Shown here: in pieces, positions 17,332 to 25,851 of the stretch
How the letters are laid out: each line of letters starts with the position of its first letter
Position numbering within the stretch: the first letter of the stretch is position 1
Source: Nitrospira sp.
GTDB taxonomy: Bacteria; Nitrospirota; Thermodesulfovibrionia; UBA6902
DNA length: 64,000 nt
Assembly: GCA_016784355.1 (NCBI GenBank)
Contig: JADHUV010000012.1
Coordinates: forward strand, 1 to 64,000
Direction: 5' to 3'
The notes under the pieces: generated by a model
Databases searched by the model: none
The model's input: only the letters and a program-made list of their open reading frames with translations
Told to the model about the DNA's origin: nothing
Program-made: the position numbers and the translations under genes

Positions 17332-17407
17332 GATAGGTTATTTAATGCAATAAATTAGCATTTAAGTCGGGAATTAATCAACCGCAATTAGAGCATTAAT
17401 GTATCAT

Positions 17408-17437
17408 TTGTTATAAGGATTGGCTTTGTGACATAAT
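17408..17437 (+). promoter_or_regulatory. Promoter of the TPR lipoprotein gene, probably leaderless
   Basis: TTGTTA (17408-17413), 18 bp, CATAAT (17432-17437), then seven bases to the ATG at 17445. No ribosome site is visible. Confidence 0.45.
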
Positions 17438-17444
17438 AGCAATT

Positions 17445-19058
17445 ATGAAAAATGGATTGAGAATATTTATCATTATTTTGGCCGTATTCACTGTAGCCTC
17501 CTGTGCGTCTACTATGCGGAGTCTTAAGCCTGCGACTGCGGACCCGGCAGCGATGGCAAAGGCTAACTATCATTATATTATCGCTGTTGAGGCTCAAATA
17601 GCCAGAGATTATGATGAGGCCCTGAAGCACCTGCGTCTGGCCCTGGACGAAGATTCTGAATCTCTGCATCTTAAGACTGAGATCATGAAGCTGTATGTGA
17701 GAATGGATAATGCGGAGAGAGCCATTGAAATGGGTGAGGAATTGCTCAGGGAAGACCCGGATAATGAGATTGTGCTTGAGATTGTTGCTCGTCTTTATGC
17801 AGCACATCAGGATAATCCCAGGGCTATAAGTGCATATGAGAGACTCATAAAAGTCAGTCCTGATAATACAAAGCCTTATATTCACCTTGCCTATATATAT
17901 GAGCTTGAAGACATGATCGATGAATCTGCGAATACTCTGAATCAAGTGCTTGAAATCGATCCCGCAAATGTCATGGCCAGATACTATCTTGGAAGGATAT
18001 ACGTAAAGATAAAGGATTATGAAAAGGCGGTTATACACCTTGAAGAGGCAGTTTCTATGAATCCTGCTCTCTGGGATGCATATTACAGCCTGGGAATTGC
18101 ATACGAGTTTACAGGTGCTAATGAAGAAGCGATGTCCAGTTATCTCGAGGCCATCCGTTTAAATCCCCAGAATTCTGATGCACGCAAAAGGCTTTCATCT
18201 TTGTACCTTAAGAGTGAATCGCTTGAGGATGCACTGAGCCAGCTCACCGAGGTGCTGAAGGTCGAGCCTGGAAATATGGAGATTCGTAAACTTCTTGCGA
18301 ATATATATGCTGATGTGGAGCAGTATGACAGGTCTGTGCAGGAGTTTTTACGGGTGCTTGAGACCGAACCTGAAGATACAAATGCCCTATTTATGCTTGC
18401 CAAGGTATATGGTTTGATGGATCGTTATGAAGATGCGATCGGGATGTTTAGAAAACTTGAGAATTTGATGCCGGATCATTCAGGTGTACAGATACATTTT
18501 GGCAAACTGTATTTTCAGCATAAGGAGTATCAGAAGGCAACCGAGAAATTTGAGCGCGCTCTTGAGATAGAACCGGCAAGTGATGAGATCTTTTTCCTTC
18601 TTGCCCTTGTATATGAAAAAGTCAAAGATTATGAGACGATGGGAGGCTATCTTCAGGATGTTCTCAGGATTAACCCCAATCATATTCAGGCACTTAATTA
18701 CCTTGGGTACTCTTACGCAGACAGAGGGATTAACCTGGATGAGGCACTGGCCTTGATCAGACGGGCGGTTGAACTTGATCCGGATAGCGGCTATATAAGG
18801 GATAGTCTGGGATGGGTGTATTACAAGCAAGGTATGTATGATAATGCGCTGCATGAGCTTAAGAGGGCCTCAGAGTTGGAGTCCGATGACCCTGTCATAT
18901 ATGAGCACCTTGGAGATGTATACATGAAATTGCAAAATTATGGTGAAGCCCGTGCTGCATGGGAAAAATCATTACATTATATAAAAAATGGAGATGACCT
19001 CAGAGAAAGAGTAGGAAATAAGATAAAAGAACTCAAAATTGAAGGGATTAATCCTTAG
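17445..19058 (+). CDS. TPR-repeat lipoprotein
   Basis: This protein has 537 residues with a lipoprotein signal ending VASC (Cys20). The rest consists of about 13-14 tetratricopeptide repeats, seen as recurring A-x-x-x-Y/L-x-x-A-L/I-x-P-x-x blocks (for example ALEIDPANVMARYYLGRIY). It probably works as a protein-protein scaffold anchored to an envelope membrane. It lies 18 bp before ispE in its longest reading (48 bp from the chosen start) and may be cotranscribed. The partner is unknown. Confidence 0.88.
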   Translation: MKNGLRIFIIILAVFTVASCASTMRSLKPATADPAAMAKANYHYIIAVEAQIARDYDEALKHLRLALDEDSESLHLKTEIMKLYVRMDNAERAIEMGEELLREDPDNEIVLEIVARLYAAHQDNPRAISAYERLIKVSPDNTKPYIHLAYIYELEDMIDESANTLNQVLEIDPANVMARYYLGRIYVKIKDYEKAVIHLEEAVSMNPALWDAYYSLGIAYEFTGANEEAMSSYLEAIRLNPQNSDARKRLSSLYLKSESLEDALSQLTEVLKVEPGNMEIRKLLANIYADVEQYDRSVQEFLRVLETEPEDTNALFMLAKVYGLMDRYEDAIGMFRKLENLMPDHSGVQIHFGKLYFQHKEYQKATEKFERALEIEPASDEIFFLLALVYEKVKDYETMGGYLQDVLRINPNHIQALNYLGYSYADRGINLDEALALIRRAVELDPDSGYIRDSLGWVYYKQGMYDNALHELKRASELESDDPVIYEHLGDVYMKLQNYGEARAAWEKSLHYIKNGDDLRERVGNKIKELKIEGINP

Positions 19059-19106
19059 TCCCTTACATTCCCTTATTTGAAGCCCCTGTTTTTCTGGTTA
19101 CTGCTT

Positions 19107-20018
19107 ATGCGTACATTGACGACCCCTGCGAAAATTAACTGGTTTTTGCAGGTTTTACACAGGCGTGCTGATGGTTTTCATGAGATTCGCAGTCTTATGC
19201 AGAAGATCGCAATTTATGATACCCTGACTTTTCAGAGATCAGATGAACTGTTGCTGCAGTCAGATGTTCCCGTGAAGATGGAAGACAATCTTGTGTTTAA
19301 AGCAGCGGATCGTTTGAAAAAATATTCTGGATTCAGCAGAGGCGCTTCCATTAAGCTGGAAAAAAATATACCCATGGGAGCAGGTCTTGGTGGCGGCAGC
19401 AGTGATGCCGCTGCTGTGCTGATCGGTCTCAACAGTTTTTGGGAGCTGAATCTGTCAATAAAGGAGCTTGCCGGGATTGGTGCTGAAATTGGCTCTGATG
19501 TCCCTTTTTTCCTTTACGGTGCATTATGTGATGCTTCCGGTCGCGGGGAATTAATATCTGGCAGAACCGTCGTTGGTAGCTGCACTATATTGCTCGTTAA
19601 GCCGGAGTATGGTATTTCGGCTGCGTGGGCTTATGGGGAACTGGCAAAGAAACGCAGGGATACAGGAGTTGGTATAGTTGAGGCGGACATAGTCCCGGCG
19701 GATCATAGCGTGAGCAAGTTGACAAAAAAATATACAAAAGATAATAATATTGAGCATTTTATCAGTAGTGTCGAGAATGCTCAGCCCGTTGCTATGCCTG
19801 GAATTGTTTTAAATGACTTAGAACCGGTGGTTGTAAGCAGTTTCCCTGAAATCGCAGAGATAAAGGAAAAAATGATTCAAAATGGCGCTGTTATGTCCCT
19901 GATGAGCGGTAGTGGTTCAACTGTTTTCGGGGTTTTTGATGAATGGAAAGCGGCCTCGAAGGCGGCCGATCAGTTCAGAGAATGCTGGACTAGTGTGGTT
20001 CGGACAATTACGGATTGA
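19107..20018 (+). CDS. ispE: 4-diphosphocytidyl-2-C-methyl-D-erythritol kinase
   Basis: IspE phosphorylates CDP-methylerythritol in the MEP isoprenoid pathway. The 303-residue GHMP kinase has TPAKINWFLQVLHRRADGFH at the start, PMGAGLGGGSSDAAAVL as the ATP loop, and SLMSGSGSTVFGVF near the end. I chose ATG 19107, which places the PAKIN motif at the usual distance; a TTG at 19077 is the longer option. The ispE-prs-rplY-pth order, with a tRNA in between, is a common bacterial arrangement. Confidence 0.96.
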   Translation: MRTLTTPAKINWFLQVLHRRADGFHEIRSLMQKIAIYDTLTFQRSDELLLQSDVPVKMEDNLVFKAADRLKKYSGFSRGASIKLEKNIPMGAGLGGGSSDAAAVLIGLNSFWELNLSIKELAGIGAEIGSDVPFFLYGALCDASGRGELISGRTVVGSCTILLVKPEYGISAAWAYGELAKKRRDTGVGIVEADIVPADHSVSKLTKKYTKDNNIEHFISSVENAQPVAMPGIVLNDLEPVVVSSFPEIAEIKEKMIQNGAVMSLMSGSGSTVFGVFDEWKAASKAADQFRECWTSVVRTITD

Positions 20019-20081
20019 TATTTGTTTGGAAATTTTAACTTTGGCGACTACTTAAGATATGAGATAAAAATTGTCATGTAA

Positions 20082-20156
20082 TGGGGTGTCGCCAAATGGT
20101 AAGGCAGCGGGTTTTGGGTCCGCCATTCGGAGGTTCGAATCCTCCCATCCCAGCCA
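20082..20156 (+). tRNA. tRNA-Gln (anticodon TTG)
   Basis: A cloverleaf folds from TGGGGTG to CATCCCA (acceptor stem) with the D arm GCCAAATGGTAAGGC, anticodon loop TTTTGGG giving anticodon TTG, and T arm GGAGGTTCGAATCCTCC. The discriminator is G and CCA is encoded (20154-20156). Confidence 0.97.
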
Positions 20157-20180
20157 TATTAAACTGAATAGGGAGGTCAT

Positions 20181-21122
20181 ATGCCGTTAGAAGTGAAATT
20201 ATTTACTGGTAACTCCAATCTACAGCTGGCAAATGAAATTGCCGGAGTTCTGGGGATCTCTCTTGGTGAAGCAACTGTTTCAAATTTTAGTGATGGAGAG
20301 AGTTATGTTCAGATAAATGAAAATGTCAGAGGAGACGATGTTTTTGTTCTGCAGTCGACTTGTACACCGGTTAATAATAATTTGATGGAGTTGTTACTGA
20401 TGATAGATGCTCTTAAGCGTGCATCTGCCGGAAGGATAACAGCTGTGCTGCCCTATTATGGATATGCCAGGCAGGATAGAAAGGCTCAGCCCCGGGTTCC
20501 GATTTCCGCAAGACTTGTAGCTGATCTGCTTAGTACTACCGGGGTTGACCGGGTTCTGACTGTCGATCTGCATGCAGGACAGATACAGGGATTTTTTGAT
20601 ATTCCTGTTGATCACCTTTATGCTGCACCGGTGCTTACGGATTATCTGAAGAAGACTTATAAAAATGATGTTGTGGTTGTCTCACCGGATGCTGGTGGAG
20701 TGGAGAGGGCAAGGGCTTTTTCAAAGAGGCTGAATGCCACATTGGCGATTATTGATAAACGTCGTGAAAAGGCGAATGTATCTGAGGTAATGAATGTTAT
20801 AGGGGATGTTGCAGGTAAAAATGCCATTCTCTTTGATGATATGATAGACACTGCCGGTACTATTACGCAGGCTGCGGCAGCAATCAAGGCCAATGGTGCG
20901 AAGCGTGTTATTGCGACCTGTGCGCATGCGGTACTCTCCGGACCTGCGCTTGACAGGATAAACCAGTCAGTGCTGGAGGAGGTAATAGTAACCAACACTA
21001 TCCCGATGGATGAAAAGCAGTTGAAATGTAAAAAACTGAAGGTGCTTTCAGTGGCAGGTCTCCTTGGAGAGGCTATTAAAAGGATTCATGAAGAGAGCTC
21101 ACTGAGTTCACTTTTTAACTAG
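20181..21122 (+). CDS. prs: Ribose-phosphate pyrophosphokinase
   Basis: Prs makes PRPP from ribose 5-phosphate and ATP for nucleotide, His and Trp synthesis. The 313-residue protein has [36 protein letters not shown] (metal and ribose site), [13 protein letters not shown] and the PRPP loop [18 protein letters not shown] precedes the ATG by five bases. Confidence 0.98.
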   Translation: MPLEVKLFTGNSNLQLANEIAGVLGISLGEATVSNFSDGESYVQINENVRGDDVFVLQSTCTPVNNNLMELLLMIDALKRASAGRITAVLPYYGYARQDRKAQPRVPISARLVADLLSTTGVDRVLTVDLHAGQIQGFFDIPVDHLYAAPVLTDYLKKTYKNDVVVVSPDAGGVERARAFSKRLNATLAIIDKRREKANVSEVMNVIGDVAGKNAILFDDMIDTAGTITQAAAAIKANGAKRVIATCAHAVLSGPALDRINQSVLEEVIVTNTIPMDEKQLKCKKLKVLSVAGLLGEAIKRIHEESSLSSLFN

Positions 21123-21172
21123 AAAAAATATAATACGTATATTTTATAGAGATTTGATGGAGGTTGTATAAA

Positions 21173-21802
21173 ATGGAAAAGATATTAATTAAGGCGGATG
21201 CTAGAGCAGATGTAGGTAAAGGGGCCGCAAGGTCATTAAGAAGAGCGGGAATGCTGCCGGCTGTAATGTATTCTGAGGGGAAATCTACTCCTTTGACCGT
21301 TGAGGGCAAACAGCTTACAAAGCTTCTTTTTTCCGGGATGGGTGAACATTCACTGCTTACTGTTTCTATTGGGGATGGTGCCGGTGAACATTCTGTACTG
21401 ATGAAGGATTATCAGCTCGACCCCGTAACAGATGAGCTGCTTCACGTAGACTTCATAGAGATTTCACTTCAGAAGAAGATTAATATCAAGGTGCTTGTGG
21501 ATATAGTTGAAAAGCCTTTAGGTATTAAAATGGGTGGTACTATGGAGATAGTCCGCAGAGAGATTTCAGTTGAGTGTCTTCCCACTGATATAATGGCCGC
21601 TATTGCTGTTGATGCGAGTCATATTGGATTAGGACAGTCTTTATATGTGCGTGACCTGATTGTGACAGAGGGAATTAGAATAACTACGAATCCGAATGCA
21701 ACTATTATCAAGGTATCGGCTCCTAAGGTAGATGCTGGTAAGGTTGCTGCTGCGGAGCCGGCTAAAAAGGGCAAGGCTGCTGCCGTAGTCAAAGAAGAGT
21801 AA
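21173..21802 (+). CDS. rplY: 50S ribosomal protein L25 / general stress protein Ctc
   Basis: This 209-residue long-form L25 binds 5S rRNA in the large subunit. The N-terminal domain has ADVGKGAARSLRRAGMLPAVMY, and the middle has LLHVDFIEI. The C-terminal Ctc beta domain ends in an Ala/Lys-rich tail. The ATG at 21173 lies nine bases after GGAGG (21159-21163). The gene directly precedes pth, a common pairing. Confidence 0.96.
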   Translation: MEKILIKADARADVGKGAARSLRRAGMLPAVMYSEGKSTPLTVEGKQLTKLLFSGMGEHSLLTVSIGDGAGEHSVLMKDYQLDPVTDELLHVDFIEISLQKKINIKVLVDIVEKPLGIKMGGTMEIVRREISVECLPTDIMAAIAVDASHIGLGQSLYVRDLIVTEGIRITTNPNATIIKVSAPKVDAGKVAAAEPAKKGKAAAVVKEE

Positions 21803-21811
21803 TCTGTAGGC

Positions 21812-22378
21812 ATGTGGTTACTGGTCGGACTTGGTAATCCTGGTGAGGAATATGCCGCTACGCGTCACAATGCCGGTTTTATGGTAATCGATGCAGTAGC
21901 GGCGAGACACTCTATTTCGTTTAGACAGAAAAAGACGAATTATGAATATGCTACTGGCCGTATCTGCGGGGATGAGGCTCTGCTTGTAAAGCCTTTGACA
22001 TATATGAACAGAAGTGGGCACGTTGTCAGAGAAATTATTAATAAGCATGACGAGATCCATGAAATCATAGTTATACATGATGATCTGGATATAGAGCCGG
22101 GTACCATAAAAATAAAAACTTCCGGCTCAGCAGGTGGTCATAATGGTGTATCTTCCATAATTGAGTGTCTTGGCTCAGGGGAATTTACACGCATTAAGAT
22201 TGGTATCGGTCGTCCTGCTAGAATGCCTGCTGTTAAGTATGTCCTGCAGAATTTTTCATCGCATGAGAAGAATATAATGGACGATACAGTGGAAAATGCG
22301 GTTGATGCTGTAGAGTATATTGTAAACAAAGGTACATCCAGCGCTCAGTGTTTTTTTAATAAAAAACCGCAGTCCTGA
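21812..22378 (+). CDS. pth: Peptidyl-tRNA hydrolase
   Basis: Pth frees tRNAs from stalled peptidyl-tRNA. The 188-residue protein has VGLGNPGEEYAATRHNAGFMVID with the catalytic His, KPLTYMNRSG, VIHDDLDIEPGTIK and SAGGHNGVSSI. All are core family motifs. It lies 9 bp after rplY. Confidence 0.97.
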   Translation: MWLLVGLGNPGEEYAATRHNAGFMVIDAVAARHSISFRQKKTNYEYATGRICGDEALLVKPLTYMNRSGHVVREIINKHDEIHEIIVIHDDLDIEPGTIKIKTSGSAGGHNGVSSIIECLGSGEFTRIKIGIGRPARMPAVKYVLQNFSSHEKNIMDDTVENAVDAVEYIVNKGTSSAQCFFNKKPQS

Positions 22379-22452
22379 ACATCCCTCACATAGTGATCTG
22401 ACTTTTTATGAAGACTGATAGTTTACTGGTGTAAGGTATTTTCATTTTTTTC

Positions 22453-22481
22453 TTGACAAGTAAATAAAAAAGAGGTATTTA
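22453..22481 (+). promoter_or_regulatory. Sigma-70-type promoter before a small Cys protein gene
   Basis: TTGACA (22453-22458), a 17-bp A-rich spacer and TATTTA (22476-22481) precede the small ORF at 22530. Confidence 0.5.
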
Positions 22482-22529
22482 TCTAATATCGCATTATATC
22501 TAAACGCTGGTATTAATTATTTTTGAACA

Positions 22530-22760
22530 ATGGGGAATGGAAACGTGGAAACAGATACGAGGAATTATGCTGATATTGCCAGGAAAATTGAAGTTTCCGG
22601 TGCTATAAAAGCTATGCTTGATTGCATGATGGATGTAGGGGAAAAGCACTGCAGGTTATGTGAAAAATCAGATGCATGCAGTTTTCTGACTGAGGCTGTC
22701 TTTGCCTATAGATATAAAAAGACGATAAGAGACCCTTTGCCGCATCTTAAGGCTCTGTAA
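22530..22760 (+). CDS. Small hypothetical protein with a CxxCxxxxxC cluster, 76 aa
   Basis: This protein has 76 residues with a Cys-rich centre (KHCRLCEKSDACSF, plus an upstream Cys at about 31), which could bind a metal. No family was recognised. A clear sigma-70 promoter sits about 50 bp upstream, and the following gene is on the other strand. The ribosome site is weak. Confidence 0.5.
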   Translation: MGNGNVETDTRNYADIARKIEVSGAIKAMLDCMMDVGEKHCRLCEKSDACSFLTEAVFAYRYKKTIRDPLPHLKAL

Positions 22761-22797
22761 CAGGGTATTGATTCCAGTAGGATGCCGTAACAGAAAA

Positions 22798-23175
22798 TTA
22801 TCCTGTATTTTTACGAGCCATTGTGAGTAGCTCAATGTCTTCGTTGTATTCAGGTGCAGGTTTGCTTTTATGTGTAATTGTGCTTAGATATTCGCCTGCA
22901 GCATTACAAACTTCCAGTAAGCCTGCATCAACCGTAACCTTATACCTGAACTCACAGGAAAAGCATGATGATTTGTGGTGCAACTCAGAACATTTTATAG
23001 CGTCTGACGGGCTGTCTTCTGCGATGATCCAGCAAATTCTTCCCCCATTGATTCCGTCATTAAGACCTGCAGCTTTTTTATCAGTTGCTACAGGGCAGAT
23101 ACCTGATTTAGTCGAATTAGAATTGCCAGGCCCATGTCCGCAATTCATATATTCCCAACAGTTTACGTTACTCAT
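22798..23175 (-). CDS. Two-CW domain protein
   Basis: This protein has 125 residues. It shows the NCWEYMNCGHG start, then GICPVAT, GGRICWIIAED and SCFSCEFRYKV, the arrangement of Cys and Trp residues seen in two-CW domain proteins of anaerobic bacteria. These are often linked to sensor or redox proteins; the function is unknown. I chose ATG 23175, which has AGGGGA about nine bases upstream, over the longer reading from 23268. Confidence 0.8.
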   Translation of the reverse strand: MSNVNCWEYMNCGHGPGNSNSTKSGICPVATDKKAAGLNDGINGGRICWIIAEDSPSDAIKCSELHHKSSCFSCEFRYKVTVDAGLLEVCNAAGEYLSTITHKSKPAPEYNEDIELLTMARKNTG

Positions 23176-23433
23176 AAAGTGAATCCCCTTATAGATTTTT
23201 ATAGTTTCTAAAAAAATTATATCACATAAGAACTTGAATGCAAGAGGAGAAAAATATTGTAAAAACAATATGTTATGGGTTTGTCAGTGGTGACGGTATC
23301 TGCGGAGCTGCCTCTGAGATTAAAGAACAAGCAGTAAGGTGGATTATTTATCCTTTTTATGTTTGTTATTCAGGTATAATGTAAAGATAGTTGCCACTAT
23401 CTGCAATCATATAAAAATCTGGAGGCGTTGCTT

Positions 23434-23874
23434 ATGAGTAAGAATTTTAATGATCATGGGGATATTAATACTGAAAGTCTGGCTGAGTTTGTTGCCCGCC
23501 TTGATGAGGAAATGCCGCCCTCTGATGAAAAAAGAAAGTTTATTCGTTTTAGCCTGAATGTTCAACTACAGCTTAAGCCTGTCATGCCTGGTGTGAATTT
23601 CATGGATGGTCTGACTCGTAACTTCTCACGGGAAGGATTCAGTTTTGTATCAGAGAGTTTCACGCCCGGGGCTGATAATACACTGGAATTTATGCTCAAG
23701 CATCCGCTTAAGGATATTGTGGTTCCTGTTTTGGGCGATGTAATGTGGCAGAGTACGATTCACGGCAAGAGTCTCGCAGGAATTAAATTTAAGCAGATAG
23801 AAAGTGAATTGAAGGTAGAGATACTTGATCACGCTTATGATATCTGGCTGCAGGATAAGATCAAGAGTATATAG
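23434..23874 (+). CDS. PilZ-domain protein
   Basis: This protein has 146 residues. After a 30-residue acidic N-terminus, KRKFIRFSLNVQLQL gives the RxxxR-type start of PilZ, and NFSREGFSF corresponds to the (D/N)xSxxG motif. These are the residues that bind cyclic di-GMP, although the second motif is slightly changed. GGAGG (23421-23425) is eight bases before the ATG at 23434. A strong terminator follows. Confidence 0.8.
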   Translation: MSKNFNDHGDINTESLAEFVARLDEEMPPSDEKRKFIRFSLNVQLQLKPVMPGVNFMDGLTRNFSREGFSFVSESFTPGADNTLEFMLKHPLKDIVVPVLGDVMWQSTIHGKSLAGIKFKQIESELKVEILDHAYDIWLQDKIKSI

Positions 23875-23907
23875 CCGCATCTTTCCCATTTTTAAATAAT
23901 GTATCTT

Positions 23908-23941
23908 ATGCAGGGCGTATTTCCATACGCCCTGCATTTTT
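23908..23941 (+). terminator. Strong terminator after the PilZ gene
   Basis: ATGCAGGGCGTAT (23908-23920) pairs perfectly with ATACGCCCTGCAT (23925-23937) around TTCC, followed by TTTT. It contains the GGCGTAT core of the dispersed palindromes described under repeats. Confidence 0.8.
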
Positions 23942-23957
23942 GTGATCGCTTTGCAGT

Positions 23958-23974
23958 GGCGTATCGCATACGCC
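23958..23974. repeat. Short palindrome GGCGTAT-N3-ATACGCC
   Basis: A perfect 7-bp inverted repeat with a 3-base centre, sharing its GGCGTAT arm with the terminator 20 bp upstream and with the element at 24944-24967. Confidence 0.5.
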
Positions 23975-23985
23975 CGAATGGAAGT

Positions 23986-24014
23986 TTGACTTGTACTTTT
24001 TGCTTTGTTAGTAT
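23986..24014 (+). promoter_or_regulatory. Promoter of the MNT gene, leaderless type
   Basis: TTGACT (23986-23991), 17 bp, TAGTAT (24009-24014), then six bases to the ATG at 24021. The CTTTGTTAGTAT block is shared with the M16 promoter at 4437-4465. Confidence 0.45.
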
Positions 24015-24020
24015 CCTTGA

Positions 24021-24352
24021 ATGAGGCTTGAAAATTACTCACCTGAAAAACTTGCTAATGAAATATTGAATATCGCCGGCAGCATCTGGACCTTGGGATG
24101 TTCGAGATATATTTTTTCGGTTCGCGAGTGACGGATACCGGAAGTGAGCGTTCCGATATTGATATTGGAATCAGAGGACCCGTGCCAGTGCTGCCCTTAA
24201 CGCTCTCCGTATTAAGGGAGGAAATAGAAAATCTTCCACTTTTATATAAAATTGAGATAGTAGATTTTGCGCAGGTTTCGGATGACTTTCGGGATGTTGC
24301 ATTACAGCACATAGAATATTTAAATTCGTATCAGTCCTCTGAAGCTTCATAA
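24021..24352 (+). pseudogene. MNT-type nucleotidyltransferase (antitoxin), interrupted by a -1 frameshift
   Basis: From ATG 24021 the frame reads MRLENYSPEKLANEILNIAG, a normal start for minimal nucleotidyltransferases. It then goes wrong at about 24080. The correct continuation, QHLDLGMFEIYFFGSRV, lies in a different frame, with GSR and the DxD pair in ERSDIDIGI intact. Adding one base near 24080 restores a protein of about 110 residues. The shorter reading from ATG 24098 loses the first 26 residues, including the helix before the GSR loop. The cause could be a real mutation or a sequencing or assembly error. It pairs with the HEPN-type gene that begins one base after its stop. Confidence 0.75.
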
Positions 24353-24353
24353 T

Positions 24354-24740
24354 ATGTCAAAACTCGATGCCATTATAAAGCAGTATGAAAAAGCGCTTCA
24401 GCGGTTTGAAGATGTCCTCGCCCAGGATGAAAATGAGTACATAAGAGATTCGGCAATCAAGCGCTTTGAATTTATATTTGATCTTTCATGGAAATTAATC
24501 AAGGCCTTTCTTGAGCAGGAAAAAGGCATTATCTGTGCCTCCCCCAAAGGCTGTTTCAGAGAGGCATACCAACAGGGTCTTCCGCCGTATGATGAGTTCT
24601 GGATTGTGATGACTGATATGCGAAATAAAACCGCACACACATGCAGGGAAGAAACATTTGAAGAGATTTATTCTCAGTTACCCGTTACACGCGACCATTT
24701 TCAAACACTGCTAAAAGCAACAGAACCCCGGCAATCATAA
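24354..24740 (+). CDS. HEPN-like nucleotidyltransferase substrate-binding protein (HI0074 family)
   Basis: This protein has 128 residues and is all-helical. YEKALQRFEDVL and SAIKRFEFIFDLSWKLIKAFL match HI0074-type proteins. RNKTAH at 90-95 is the Rx4H motif that in HEPN proteins is the RNase active site. Together with the MNT gene before it, it forms an MNT/HEPN toxin-antitoxin pair, in which the MNT protein AMPylates or otherwise neutralises the HEPN toxin. If the MNT gene is truly broken, the HEPN protein must be harmless or checked by another antitoxin. Confidence 0.85.
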   Translation: MSKLDAIIKQYEKALQRFEDVLAQDENEYIRDSAIKRFEFIFDLSWKLIKAFLEQEKGIICASPKGCFREAYQQGLPPYDEFWIVMTDMRNKTAHTCREETFEEIYSQLPVTRDHFQTLLKATEPRQS

Positions 24741-24994
24741 GAGCATCAGCATTCATAGTTCTAATTTCTAATTTCTAATTTCCCCCTATGTTTTTTCCTT
24801 ATGCTTGTAGGATAAGTCTGATAGACAGAGTTTTTATATTGTGATAATATTTAAAAAATCGAGCTCTATTTAATTTTCTAAAAACAGATTTTTACATAAA
24901 TTAATTGAACTGATAATTATCAGGCAGCACAGTTTATATGGTTGGGCGTATGGCAATACGCCCCTACATGTGGTGACTGGGTTTTAATATGGGA
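24741..24994. other. Intergenic region between the HEPN gene and napD, with one dispersed palindrome
   Basis: AT-rich stretch of about 250 bp with no coding potential that I can see. It holds the short direct repeat 'ttctaattt' twice (24761-24779) and a GGGCGTAT...ATACGCCCCTAC palindrome at 24944-24967. Confidence 0.6.
24944..24967. repeat. Dispersed intergenic palindrome, GGGCG(T/C)A...TACGCCCCTAC family
   Basis: GGGCGTAT pairs with ATACGCCC around GGCA, followed by CTACATGTGG. Related copies are at 32197-32227 and 41527-41554, all between genes. Confidence 0.7.
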
Positions 24995-25276
24995 TTAATT
25001 AATTCGATCCCCTCGCGTCTCAATATGCTCCATAGCTTCACCAACTTCTTCCCCGCAGTATGAATACATCACACTTACATTCAGGACATCGGGCATGTTC
25101 TGTATCTCCTTGACGCTTTGCATCATTGCATCGATATTCTCTCCTTCAAGGGTAACTACAATACGGCCTTCCTCATCTTTGAAGTGTACTTCGCAAAGGT
25201 CTGTTTTAATAATTCTGCTGATAACGCTGGAAGTATTCGCTGGTGCTGTTCTTACTACTATGCTTGATACAGTCAT
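24995..25276 (-). CDS. napD: NapD chaperone for periplasmic nitrate reductase
   Basis: This 93-residue ferredoxin-like small protein begins TVSSIVVRTAPANTSSVISRI and has GRIVVTLEGEN. NapD binds the TAT signal peptide of NapA and holds back export until the molybdenum cofactor is in place. It is the last gene of the napAGHBD run. Confidence 0.88.
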   Translation of the reverse strand: MTVSSIVVRTAPANTSSVISRIIKTDLCEVHFKDEEGRIVVTLEGENIDAMMQSVKEIQNMPDVLNVSVMYSYCGEEVGEAMEHIETRGDRIN

Positions 25277-25300
25277 TATTATTTCCTTTCGCTTAAATTA

Positions 25301-25834
25301 TTATTCAACGCCTTCATTGAGTATATCGATCAGATTGGATCTGTATTTCTGTTCCTCTGCACGGAACTCTCCTTTGAATATATTTGCTACAGGAGGGGTG
25401 GCCGTGGTTTGAATTACATGACACTGCATGCAGTTATAGCGGTCACCATCGAGCTTGTCTCCAAGATCCTTTCCGGTACCGAGTTCTGTGAAATGTGATT
25501 TAGGAATGGGGGTAGCACCCATACTGACGGCCTCTTCAGGTATGTGGCAGTCGAGGCAGAGATTATCTTTTTGTGCTATCGGAAGCATATCGGTTACGTC
25601 ATGAGATATAAGCGGAGGGCTGTTTTCAAAGGCCCTCTCAAACTTTTCACTGGAACCTGCTTCTATGGTTGTTTTCTCGCCAGTGGCAGGCATGATGTTT
25701 TTTTCGTCATAGATAGTTTGCTTGCGTATTCCAAGTTCCTCTTCGTAATATTCTTCGTCTCCATCTGCATGGATTAAATTCGCCATGCCTAAAAACATGA
25801 TTAATGACAGAGAGATGAGAAATGCTTTTTTCAT
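25301..25834 (-). CDS. napB: NapB, diheme cytochrome c subunit of periplasmic nitrate reductase
   Basis: This 177-residue protein has an N-terminal signal peptide (KKAFLISLSLIMFLGMANLIHA) and two c-heme motifs, CLDCH and CMQCH, about 46 residues apart. NapB passes electrons to NapA in the periplasm. It lies between napH and napD. Confidence 0.92.
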   Translation of the reverse strand: MKKAFLISLSLIMFLGMANLIHADGDEEYYEEELGIRKQTIYDEKNIMPATGEKTTIEAGSSEKFERAFENSPPLISHDVTDMLPIAQKDNLCLDCHIPEEAVSMGATPIPKSHFTELGTGKDLGDKLDGDRYNCMQCHVIQTTATPPVANIFKGEFRAEEQKYRSNLIDILNEGVE

Positions 25835-25851
25835 GATATTACCTCCATAAC

